From Agelas oroides (Eukaryota > Porifera > Demospongiae > Agelasida > Agelasidae), in contig OX422184.1 in the NCBI GenBank assembly GCA_949130485.1, positions 22,529,506 to 22,593,505 on the forward strand: a stretch of DNA of 64,000 nucleotides, in the 5' to 3' direction. Both the position numbers and the translations under genes were made by a program. This document shows positions 42,359 to 53,676 of this stretch, in pieces. The notes under the pieces were generated by a model that was not told the DNA's origin, did no database searches, and was given only the letters and a program-made list of their open reading frames with translations. Each line of letters begins with the position of its first letter. Position 1 is the stretch's first letter.

Positions 42359-42728
42359 TAGTCTCGTCCCCAGACCTAATTTTTCGCGCGCGCCCTGCGG
42401 ACTCGTCGAAAAATAGGGTCTGGACACTTTCACTACGAAAACTGGGGCAAGTTTACTTACGGTGGTCAGTAAATTGGGTAATTGTAGGTGTTAATTACAT
42501 TATCAGATACCGGCAGCGTTTGCTTTGGCGCCAAAAAATTTGCAAGCTGGCTATTTATAATGACGCATAACGCAATTTACTTTACCTGGACAATCTGATT
42601 GGTGCGACAACATGCCAATACGCTCGTATGATTACGCCCCAGTTTTACCAGTGAACGTGTCCAGACCCTATTTTTCGACAAGGCCGCAGGGCGCGCGCGA
42701 AAAATTTGGTGTCTGGGGACGAGACTAA
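42359..42728. mobile_element. 370-bp inverted-repeat element TAGTCTCGTCCCCAGACC
   Basis: Terminal repeats TAGTCTCGTCCCCAGACC and GTCTGGGGACGAGACTA extend into arms with CGCGCGCGCCCTGCGG. A perfect 9-bp duplication AAGTTCACA flanks it (42350-42358, 42729-42737). There is no coding capacity. The termini resemble the TAGCCTCGTTCCCAGGCC family. Confidence 0.75.
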
Positions 42729-44754
42729 AGTTCACACCGTTTGAAACGGCACGTCATAATTGCATCATTTTGAATGTGTGCCACACCCTCTGTGTACTTA
42801 CAATGTAGACGAATGGCCATGATGACAGCAGAGTTTAAACGACGCCAGCAAGACTCCAGATTGAAAGAGACTCCATCCGTCAGGTGATTGTTAACAACAA
42901 AGAACTTCAACCTGTCTGGCTAGGCATGAAGGCACTGCCACTGAAGTGAACAAAAAATCCTGGCAGTAATGAGAATCATTTTTGCCACCGGCCGTTCTGT
43001 TGTCTCCACTAGAAGTATTAACTGCCAGTAACAATGATAGGGTGCACTTGTATAGTCTGGTATATTTCAGCATCCTGGTATTAAAATTGCAAGGAAAGGA
43101 TTTGTGAAGCAATCAGAACTTCACAAAGAAGTAGCTTATGCTGTTGACTGTCTGACGCAGGAATGGCCCAAAGACTGTGAGTTAGGACAGATGCCAGCAA
43201 GACCACAGCTTTAAGCAAGAACCACAATGCCGTATTACTTCAACCTATGACATCATGGACACTGATTATAAAGGAGTAGCTATCATGTGACACCACATAG
43301 TGGAGAAACTGATTCACTTGATGTGGCAGTGGACGTAGATAATTATGTAGATCTTATGTCATTTCTACTTCATATCAAGGTGATCATACAACAAAGAATG
43401 TTTTGATATACTATTACAATGGTCTAGATGCACATGATTGTGAATGATGTACAATTGTATGCTACTGTAGTCAAGTTGAAGTAGCCTCCGATCTTCCCAT
43501 TTTGATCACTTATTGTGTCATACCGTAAATGCTGGAATGCGGGAAGGTCTGGGAATGAGTAGGAACAAGGCTATGGTTGACAATTGTTTAAATTGTCAGG
43601 TCACGCATACAATTTAGTCGCATCCATCCTTGTAAACCCCACCCACCAGTGTCAAAGTGAACTGCCTTGTGTGAGTGTCGCTATGCTCCGTTAAAATAAA
43701 TCTGCCACCATGCAGAGATTTGTAGCTCGTGGATGCAGTTGAGATGGCTCGAAAGAAGCACTATTGCCGTCGGAAGCGATTTGGACTCCCAGAATGTGCC
43801 GCACTGCAGCAAGCCAGTAGCTACGTGTGCATTTCGCTGAAGTGTCAAAGTGACTTGTAACTCATAGCTCTGTTCAGTTAACAATCTGCTACCACAAAGT
43901 ATTAGCTAATAGATGTAGTTTGTTAATAGTGTATCTATATACAAGGCTCTAGACTTGCAAGTCGAGATATTGCGTGTCTGCTCGCTGAAGTGTGGACATT
44001 CGTGGTCATAACTCAGGGTAGCAGTGGTTTAAAAAAATCGCATATTCTCATCTTTAGCAAATCTAAGTACCTTCATGTTAAGATAGCTAGTTTGGCCACT
44101 GTAAAATCCTGTGCCACCGTAGGTCCAATTCATTGATGGCAAATGTATCGCGCCGTGCAATAGCCGTGGATTAGCTCTCGACCTTAGCGCTTGTACAGTA
44201 GATACTTCAATGATAACTGTTTCACGCTGTGTTGTCAAACTTCAGTAAGTCCTCTCAGGCTGGGAAAGAAACGCTAAAACTTTGGGCATGCACGTGCACT
44301 TAGGTGGCTTTTCATTATTATATGTCTTTCCATTTGGGGTGTAATAGTGTTGGAGGATTTCTTCAAAGTTCCGCCCAGCCACATGAAGTGCTGCCAGACC
44401 ACTACAAAGGACCGCAGGCCACATCAAATGGACACGCCCCCTTGTTGATTCCGGTTGCCGCCATGGGAATGTGTAAACAAGCCAATGAATTTCAATCGCT
44501 CCATTATGGTCACCCGATCACTAATTATTCATGAGTGGAATCGGCCCGATTCGCGATTCAAGGTTGTCCTACCTAATGACACTGAAAGCTGCCACCAAAC
44601 ACTGAAATAAATGTTTATTCATGTACACATACTGGGCCCACCATGTAATGAACACATAGATTCTAACTGAGACTATAGCTAATTGCTAGGATACAGTTGT
44701 TAGCCTCACTACATTTGTCAATAAATAAATTAAATTAATAATAAATTGAAGGGC

Positions 44755-44965
44755 TGAGAACCAGAGTGGCCTAACCCAAAATTAAGTACTGGAAATTGCA
44801 TGAATTGCACAAAAATGCAATAAAAAACATACATACCATATGAATATGTGGTCAGAAATTTGAAATTCTTAAATGTTCAGCAGCTTCTGAAATGCATTTT
44901 AAGAGTATTCCCATGTTAGGGGGGGGCTAGCTCAATGTTTGTGGATTAGGCCACTCTGGTTCTCA
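44755..44965. mobile_element. Short inverted-repeat element GAGAACCAGAGTGGCCTAA
   Basis: TGAGAACCAGAGTGGCCTAA at 44755-44774 recurs inverted at 44946-44965, enclosing AT-rich sequence. Confidence 0.55.
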
Positions 44966-45167
44966 CTCTGATACTCAAGTTTCATCTTCTAGCATCATAT
45001 TCACAACAGTCATTACATAAACACAATTGTTTGCATATCTGTAACACATCACTACCAACAAGTGTTAATACTGTGTTGCTACATGCCTACAGTTTAACCA
45101 TGGAGTGCTTCAAGTTGAAACTGTTGAATTGTTCATTTGAGGATTGGAATACCTCCAGTGACTGTCC

Positions 45168-46466
45168 TCGGTCGACCACAGGAATCCTGCATTTTCAAGG
45201 TCAACAAACCTGGAATCCAATCTGATGGACGTTGGCCTTCTTAAACTTCAGCAGGCAGCCAGTTTTGGGAGTCTTCATCCGTTCACTGTCCGTAAAATTG
45301 GGGAATTTCCCAGCTTCCTGTCGGCATTGGCATTCAATAATCAGTTTATAATTAAGTTAGTTAAGAGGTGACCTGGCGGAAACCCTCATGTGGTGGTCGG
45401 AACTTTGAAGATAAGCTTAGATCGACTTAAGGTGGCAGGTAACCCTGTTACTTTGAAGGTTGACAAACCTGGAATCCAAGCTGATAGATTTCTTCGTCTT
45501 GCTAAACTTTTAGCGCGTAATCAGTTTTGGGAGTCTCAAACCGTTCACTGTCCTTAAAATTGGGGATTTTCCCCATTTCCTGTCGGCATTGGCATCCAAT
45601 AATCAGTTTATAATTAAGTTAGTTAAGATGTGGCCTGGCGGTACCCTTCATGTGGTGGTCGGAACTTTGAAGATAAGCTTAGATCGACTTAAAAAAAAAA
45701 TAATAAATAAAAAAAAAAAAAAGAAAGAAGGAGTTTAGTAGAGTGCTGTAGTGTCAGTAGCTGTGAGTAGTGCGTGATGCCTGCTTGTGAAAGCAAGCTT
45801 GTGTCTAGAAGCAGCAGAAAGGCCACAGTGGCCAAGACTGTATTTGTTGAGTAGGCCCAGGTCTCGCGGCCGTATGCCTAGCCTAGTTGGTGACCGTGGC
45901 CAGGTGCTTCGAGTGCTGGGCTGGGCTTTAACTAGAATACGCAATTTATCGTTGGTGCTACAGTCTGACAGCCAAGGGAGCTGAACGGCGGCTGTGTGTG
46001 GAACAGAGCCGTGAGTTGTTTAGCGACATAAGGGGGAGAGGTGGGGCTAGTAATGCTTGCTTCCACTCGTGAATGAGCCCCTCCCGTAGACAAGTTGTGA
46101 ATTTTTGGAAATGTGCATTCATTTTTGTGCAGTCAAAGTTGTCCATTCCAAGAGTAGTGACAAACATGAGTCTAGCCTGACTTTGAGAGTAGCTTTGAAC
46201 AAAAGCTGGCATAGATTGATTTGAGATACATTGGTGGTTGGGACGCTACCTACAGTGAGCGTGTAGATGCGTCCATCGAGTAGCAATTTTGGGTTCATGA
46301 ATATATTAATGAGCTAGTAAAACCCTTTTTAAAATTAGGCAAAGCAAGATTGCCCTAAAGCAAACCCTAACCCTGAAACTAGGAGTAACACTGGTCCTGA
46401 CTGTAACCCAGGTTTATGTTTTCGTTAACCTCCGCCGAGTGACGGGCGTGCCACCTTAACACCGAT
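45168..46466. repeat. Dispersed repeat family R1, copy 1
   Basis: It includes two tandem versions of a block of about 255 bp (45168-45425, 45440-45690; AGTTTTGGGAGTCTTC, TTGTCGGCATTGGCAT-like), an A-rich tract, and a tail ending CGCCGAGTGACG plus TGCCACCTTAA. Part of it (45429-46462) is framed by TTAAGGTGGCA and TGCCACCTTAA, suggesting TTAA-targeted mobility. It contains no gene. Confidence 0.55.
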
Positions 46467-46942
46467 AGTGCACTTTTGAAATAATAGTGAGAATTTATAC
46501 TGCTTCTTTCTCCCTGGATGTGAGGTGACAGAGATGATACTACTCTAGGTGGCAGGTAAGCATCCCCACATCCTATAACTACGGTGGTAAAGGCGGGCTA
46601 TGTTGCTAAGCAGTACAGCGGGTAGCTCTTCGGGCAGCAACGAGTGCGCCATTGCTGACCATTCGAATGGTATGACTAAAAAGTTTTTATGCTACCTTTG
46701 TTCTAAGCTTAACTGAAATAGTGCTTCAGTTACGAGTCCCTGTTGGTCCCCTCTCTCCGTCAGCCAAGTATAAATCAACGAACTTTTGTATCTATGAGAG
46801 AATGAGCGCTTTTGTACAGCTGTTCGAGTGGCACGTGGCCAGGTCCTAATTGGCCCCGCCTCGCTCATCCCCACCCTTTCCTGTTTAGATAACTGCAGGT
46901 TCGGGATTGCTGATAACTGTGAGGGAAGTCCCCCAAGTTTTA

Positions 46943-47937
46943 GTCGACCACAGGAATCCTGCATTTTCAAGGTCAACAAACCTGGAATCCAATCTGATGG
47001 ACGTTGGCCTTCTTAAACTTTAGCAGGCAGCCAGTTTTGGGAGTCTTCATCCGTTCACTGTCCGTAAAATTGGGGATTTTCCCAGCTTCCTGTCGGCATT
47101 GGCATTCAATAATCAGTTTATAATTAAGTTAGTTAACAGGTGACCTGGCGGAAACCCTCATGTGGTGGTCAGAACTTTGAAGATAAGCTTAGATCGACTG
47201 AAAAAAAAAAAAAGAAGAAGAAGGAGTTTAATAGAGTGCTGTAGTGTCAGTAGCTGTGAGTAGTGCATAGTGCCTGCTTGTGAAAGCTAGCTTGTGTCTA
47301 GAAGCAGCAGAAAGGCCACAGTGGCCAAGACTGTACTCATTGGGCAGGCTCAGATCTTGCAATCGTATGCCAAGCCTAGTAGGTGATCGTGGCCCGGTGC
47401 TTCGAGTGCTGGGCTGGGCTTTAACTAGAATGCGCAATATATTGTTGGTACTACGTTGCCGTAGACAAGAAAGCTGAAGAGTGGTTGTGTGTGGAACAGA
47501 GCCGTGAGTTGTTTAGCGACATAAGGGGGAGAGGTAGGGCTAGTAATGCTTGCTTCCACTCATGAATGAGCCCCTCCCGTAGACAAGCTGTGAATTTTTT
47601 GAAATGTGCATTGATTTTGGTGCAGTCAAAGTTGTCCATTCCAAGAGTAGTGACAAACATGAGTCTAGCCTGACTTTGAGAGTAGCTCTGAACAAAAGGT
47701 GGCACAGACTGATTTGAGATACATTGGTGGTTAGGACGCTACCTACAGTGAGCATGTAGATGCGTCCATCAAGTGGCAATTTTGTATAAGCTACTAAAAT
47801 CCTTTTTAAAATTAGGCAAAGCAAGATTGCCCTAAACCAAACCCTAACCCTGAAACTAGGAGTAACACTGGTCCTGACTGTAACCCATGTTTACGTTTTC
47901 GTTAACCTCCGCCGAGTGACTTCCGCCGCCACCTTAA
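46943..47937. repeat. Dispersed repeat family R1, copy 2
   Basis: A direct copy of family R1, about 90% alike by eye over GTCGACCACAGGAATCC to CGCCACCTTAACAC. It has one copy of the 255-bp block where copy 1 has two. A third copy is inverted at 63281-64000. Confidence 0.6.
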
Positions 47938-49206
47938 CACAGTGCATCACTATATACTAGGAAGCTGGCGAGAAACGTTGAATGAGAATTTGATTTTCGG
48001 TATTAAAGGGTTGATTAACTTAATATTCCAAGCCATTAGTTTGGTTAACATGCAACATGTCGCAGGAAATAAAATGCCCATAACAGCACATCCATTTCCC
48101 CCTGTAAGTGGATGGGAATGCTATTTCTGGCAGTTTATTTTTGACACCTTTAGGTTTATCAAACTAATGGAGTTGTAAGGTGTAACTAAACACCATTAAT
48201 TTAGCTATACAAATTTAATATCCATTAAGACCATTGTAGCTTCTTTACACACTGCTTCTAAATGTTAGTTGAGTGTAGGCACATTTACAGTATATTGCAT
48301 TTCAACACATAGTTTGTGGCTCCAAGCGCTTGACTACTAAATACTATAGCTACGTAACGGATTGACGCCGAACTCGTGAAGTTAAGATGAGTAGGACTGA
48401 CGAGCATCTATTCCTTACGACAAGGTAGAGTAGCTACATATACTAAAAAGGAACAAAAGTGTGGACACATTATAAGAAAGGTACAATGAACAAAGCGGCC
48501 GGCAGGATACTAATAACAATTCTAACAATTTAATTCCAGATCAATCACATTCCTCCCCCTTCTTCCATGCAGCAAACTTATTTGCTGCACATGTCGTTTT
48601 GCAGCACCCATGTACGGTAATCTTTGCTCCTTCCACATCCATGGATATGAACCTGTCGCACAGCAACACATGGACCAACGATTTTTCCTAGCGATAAACA
48701 GGCAGGCTAGCTATACCTACACGCTCCCAAATCTGACAATGTACGGTGACGTATACACCCTCTCTGACTCTCTGCGTCCATTCTTTGGGGGGCCAGATGA
48801 GTCCTAATGCCATTACTGTGTGCAGTTCTCTTATTTAGTAAGTAGGAGCCTCTGATTTATAAATAGGAACCTTCGATTTTATAAGTAGGAGTCCGATATA
48901 TAAGTAGGAACTATGCCCATGGTACTATCTGCATGATCTGCACACAGAATGAATACCTTAGTTCTAATCGCACACATCTCTGCCGTAGGTCCTCCCTTTC
49001 CTTGGTATACAGTACTTGCATGAGTTTTCCAAGCTCTCCTCCACCTCATTCACTGTAAGTACTGTTTGTGTACCAAGCAATGGCTGTCATGGTCTTGCAA
49101 GTCTCTTTTAGCCTCTGTTCTTCTTCGCCTCTGTGAGCTTTAATATAACAATCAGTTGGCAGTGAAACTTGAGGTGCATCTTCATGGTCAAGATTCATGT
49201 CGGGTG
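47938..49206. other. Stretch without assigned features
   Basis: A short run of TAAGTAGGA motifs lies at 48838-48910. A 65-residue open frame at 48610-48807 has no known domain. Nothing else is supported. Confidence 0.4.
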
Positions 49207-49553
49207 TATGGCACGCCGTATGTAACAAAATTAAAAACGTCATTACGTTACGTTCCAGGCATGGACGTTACGTCGCCCTTTGTAATAAAAATAAGAAATG
49301 CATGACGTTACGTCTCAATGACGTTCGTAGCGTTGACGTACGTAAAGTTTACGTTACGTACCTAAAGTTGACGTTACGTACCTTCACATGCACATGACGT
49401 ACGTAATCTTTACGGAACGTTACATGACGTACGTAAGCATGACGTACGTTAACATGACGTACGTAAGCATGACGTACGTTAACATGACGTACGTAAGCAT
49501 GACGTACGTTAACATGACGTACGTAAGCATGACGTCGCCGAACAGCACTCCTC
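49207..49553. repeat. Left terminal inverted repeat with 30-bp minisatellite
   Basis: About 275 bp matches the right end. The extra length comes from a 30-bp repeat based on GACGTACGTAAGCAT and GACGTACGTTAACAT (49427-49535, three and a half units). The whole arm is rich in the palindrome ACGTACGT. The same repeat yields open frames MTYVN/MTYVS on one strand, which are not genes. Confidence 0.7.
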
Positions 49554-49805
49554 GAGCACTTTACGCGCCAAAAGATGCTAACGCGCATGCGCATTTGTTC
49601 GCTAAAGGCACGAGTTCGGAACCATTCTTTCAAGGCTCGACGAGGAACACTGGTTTGGCCGGCTTTGCTCAAAACTCGACTCGGAACATTGTCAAGGCTC
49701 TACTCTGAACCTGACTTGTTTGTTGAAGGCTCAACTCGGAACCCATTGTCATGGCCCTACTCTGAACCTGACTTGTTGAAGACTCACTCGGAACACAAAG
49801 ACAAT

Positions 49806-52162
49806 ATGGACGTCGACGAGAAAGTAGTCCTTGTAACCTTCGGTGAGAGAAGAAGGGACATTAAATTTAGATCCTCGGCTAATCCCGAGGAAGAAATAGC
49901 GGCATTGCTTGCTGCCGTAGAAGAGACATTTTCGGATGTCTTGAGTGACATGTCGAGTCACTTCCTACAGTTAAGGAGCGAGCAATGGCAAGAGTATATA
50001 CATTTGCGAGATAAGATGGTTGTGCCGAACAGAGCTGTCCTGCGTTTGTGTCGATAGGAAGACGAGGTCAGTAAAGTAACTAGTACAGTTAGCTACGCAA
50101 ATATTTATACATGCGTGTGTGGTGCACTAAAATTTGTGCCTGAAAACAATTATTGTAGATAGCGATGCACGCTGCTGGAACATATCATGAGTGAAAGTGG
50201 TTGCATTAAACCTTTGGTCTTATTGGTTTATTCAGGTGAAAAAGGCAACAGGAGTAGCCATGGACAAGTGCCACAAAGTTAGCCAACCATCTAGGCTAAC
50301 AGCCGAAATGCTGAAGAAGTTGTTTCCTGGCTGTTCTTCCACCTCAGAGCCTTCCCTGGGCAAGTGAAAGTTTGATCCATGCGCAGAATGTATTGTTTCA
50401 GGTCAGAAAAAGAAGTCCTCTAATACTCGAGGAAAGCCACTTACCTTTCCTGTAGTCCTGCTGAAAGGGAAAAGTACCAAGATCAAAGCTAAATAAAGCT
50501 GGTCGAATTGTCAAGGTTGAGTTTCGCAGCAGTATGAACTGTCGTGAAGTCAGGGATACTATCACGAGAGCATTTCCAGCCTTCGAAAATACTGAGCGGG
50601 CACAGTTTTTGAGATGTGGCCAGGACAATAGGCTGTGGCTTTGTAAGGAGCAGGATTTAGATGGGGATGGCGTGTTTGGAGTGTGCGGACAGGGCAGCCT
50701 TTACCTTACCCAGGAGCGTGTTGAGGTAGGCCTGTAGATAATCAGTTTGTGCTGCACTACTGTATACCAGTACCTCAAATTTACTATGCAACTTGTTGAT
50801 TAGTAGGTTGCACATCTACTTGTTACCTCAACTTCTATGTTTTATTGCAGCAAGGTGAAGAGTTGGCTGCTGAAGCCACTCACATGATTAAAATGTTAAA
50901 AGTGAGTGCTTTTATATATGTATATGCGTGAGAAGGCAATTTGGTTAAAGAGTTAAAAGTCAGGGAAGAATATCTGGTGTTACCTAGGCTACAACTGTGT
51001 ATGTTGCCTAGGTAACAGGTTGATAGCCATAGGGTCGATGTATATATGTAGTAAGCTGAATGGCTACAATTTTGTGATGTTACATTAGGCTCCTCCAAAG
51101 GTTCCCAAAGATGCTGAAGATGTGGATGCAGGGAATTTGGACTCCAGTGAAAGTGACCCAGAGGACAGCACCCAGCAAAGAAGTGTAAGTTGTGGTTATT
51201 TTCTCACCATGCAAACTGGGATGGGCTTAGAACTGTCTAACTGTGGGTAAAGATAATCTGTGTTTTTGTAGTACAGCTGTTTAAGGAGAATTGTAGCTCA
51301 GCCAGCTGGTACTTTGTCTTGTGATTTGATCATTTTAACTCTCATAGTTTAATTTTACCATGTCCTGCATGACTTTATAAAGGTTCCTGTGGATACAGTG
51401 AATTTGGACTCCAGTGACAGTGACCCAGAGGACAGCACCCAGCAAAGAACTGTAAGTTGTGGTTGTTTTGTGTCCACCCATCTGCTCACGTACAAACTGG
51501 GATGGGCTTAGAGCTGTCTCAAGTTACAGCTTACAATCTATTGTTGTAGTACAGCTGAATAGTAGCTTAGCTAACTTTCTGCTTTCTCTTGGTGATTTGA
51601 TAATTTTCATGACATACCCTTTAGCTTGATTTCACCATGTCCTCCATGACTTATGTTTTATTAAAAGGTACCAGTGACTTGGTGGCATGGAGAATCCTGT
51701 GTGCTGAGCAAGACAAGGCTTATGAGGAGAGTCTGAAGGCCAACCGTGAAAAAGTAAGTTGTAGGAGGACTAGTCTCGTCCCCATACTGAAAGGTGGGTT
51801 GTGATGAGGTTGCATGCTAACTTAGCTGACTGATGATGTTTAATCAACGATTAATTGGTGTAAGTACACTAGTGGAGTGTTCATTTAGTCTGTTATCTGC
51901 AGGCCATTAGGAAAGCTGCAGAGGAGAGGGAAATAGTTTGTGAAAAGAAACTGAAGCAGGTATGTTCAATGCACTAATACTGTATTCATGCCTTTGTGTG
52001 CGTTTGTCATGTTTATGACTTCTACCTTTGTAGAAGATTGAGGAGATGAAGACTGCTTTTGTAGCCAAGTTTCAAAAGAGAGAAGATGGGCAGAAGGTTG
52101 CCTTGAAGATGCGTGATGGGAGAAAAGTTGAACACTGTTTCTCTGCTGGGACCAAGGTTCAG
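49806..52162 (+). CDS. Transposon cargo gene: ubiquitin-like and UBX-like segments, 3' part missing
   Basis: Likely exons: 49806-50057 (MDVDEKVVLVTFGERRRDI, a PB1/ubiquitin-like start), about 50236-50370, about 50396-50726, 50851-50901, 51089-51184, 51383-51451, about 51668-51754, 51903-51959, 52034-52162. Later exons encode a charged coiled coil (RILCAEQDKAYEESLKANR, AAEEREIVCEKKLKQ) and a UBX-like start (VALKMRDGRKVEHCF, SAGTKVQ). This order resembles invertebrate G2E3/HECT-like or FAF-like proteins. No HECT or other catalytic domain follows 52162. A one-base frameshift near 50492-50498 separates GKSTKIKAK from AGRIVKVEF, and the first exon ends in a stop before its donor. It is probably degraded. 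Start chosen at the ATG where the similarity begins. Confidence 0.5.
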
Positions 52163-53676
52163 GTATGCATGTCAGTGAGGTGTGTATGTGCATGTTGTAA
52201 ATAAAGTAATCTATTGACAGTCACAATTCAGCAGTCACTAATTAGGGGAAGAAGGATACAGAACACGTTAGGGTTTGCAATATGTGATAGCTGCCAGCTA
52301 TTTTTATTAGACTGTACACTGGGTCATTTTTATCTGGGTCTTTCATGCACAACTAAACTGATCCAACTTTTCATTTGTCAAACTTGTGATATCTATTTTT
52401 AAACCATGTGTACTATAAGAGTCAAAATTCACATAAACTACATGCAAGAGCGCATAAGAACGGGCGGGTAGAGTTATAAGAGCGTGTACCTCCATAAAAT
52501 TTGAAACAGGACGGAATACACTGCCAGTACTAAAAATAGTAACACATACACATTCTGCGCATGCTGCGTACACATAGACATAACCATTGTTGCTAAGCAC
52601 ATGACCAGGAGTTCTAATTTTAGTACGGTTGAATAAGCTACGGGCTTCTATTGGAGTTACAAACTCTTACTCAAGCTGCCCGTTCTAATCCGCTCTTGGT
52701 ACATGGTATTCACAACAAATTTAAGGACTAGTAAAAGTAATACTATGGATGTTATTATTTATTTCAACTATGTATGTATGAGAGGCCAATGTTGGGGAAA
52801 AGCTGCCATGCCGATGTGAGACTTGCATCCGTGTTTCCAAAACATACATAATCCAGCATATGTAGGAGTTATATCCCTCCCAGAGAGTGGTCACTTTACC
52901 AGTTGCATGTGCCTGAAAATAGGTCACATGACTGTCCCAGAACCTGATGAAGTCATTTGCAGATGCATGTCCTATAGCAAGTGCACCTGAAGATGTTGGG
53001 CATCATATGTTGATTCATGCATGTCCTAGTGGATGAATTCTAAATTAGTTCCTGTGGTTAGTGTTTGCAGTTATTTTCTTGGTCTACATGTCAATGTATG
53101 TTTAGCCTTGCAGTGCTATTTAGTTAACTTAAGCCTCGGTTATGAGTTTTGGGGCAATACAAATGACTCACCACTTGTTTGGACTAGGGGATCTGTGTAG
53201 TTGAGTTCATTGTTGGGAAGATTATTTGAGTTGTCTGCCTACTATAGCTGTAGTTAGTCTTATTGCGTAGCTTGATTGACCCAGCTACATATACTCATAC
53301 ATATCTACCTAGTCAGGCATGATACAGCTATAGTTGTACCTGGAAATGGTACATGAGACTTATTATATTATATATAGTAACCCATTGAACCTACAAAATT
53401 ATATAAGTCATCCTCAGAGCATCTTGCCTGTTGCTGGAAATAAGTTCAGTGGCAGAGCACTGGTGGGTCAAGCCAGAGGTGTCCTAGATTCAACTCCTGT
53501 CCTTTCACTTTCCTCTATTTTCGCCTCATAATATCTAAATTCCTTTATAAACCAGTCATGTTTCAACATGATAAACTTCAACTGCTTCAGTTTCACATAA
53601 AGTTGCCCTAATTAATCTGAGCCCTGACTACTGATATAACAAATTGTACTACTAGAATACTAGAAAATAAGTTGAA
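52163..53676. other. Internal non-coding part of the large transposon
   Basis: No exon is supported between the plus-strand gene and the minus-strand integrase. A possible inserted element with GAGCGxATxAGAACGGGC at 52448 and an inverse CCCGTTCTAATCCGCTC near 52680-52697 lies here. Confidence 0.4.

Larger units (their letters stand above)
39386..45160. other. Gene-poor, repeat-rich stretch
   Basis: No gene is supported. It contains several short inverted-repeat elements listed separately, a CA-rich tract at 41620-41650 and the end of a CAGTGGCGGATTTAG-type element at 41889. Short open frames at 39345-39701, 40094-40440 and 42725-43112 show no domain or splice pattern I can use. Confidence 0.4.

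Noticed and set aside
48610-48807. 65-residue open frame starting MYGNLCSFHIHGYEP
   Set aside because: No domain or gene context; possibly a fragment but not supportable.
49349-49708. Open frames MTYVSMTYVN and VRHAYVRHVN on opposite strands
   Set aside because: Products of the 30-bp ACGTACGT repeat inside a transposon end.
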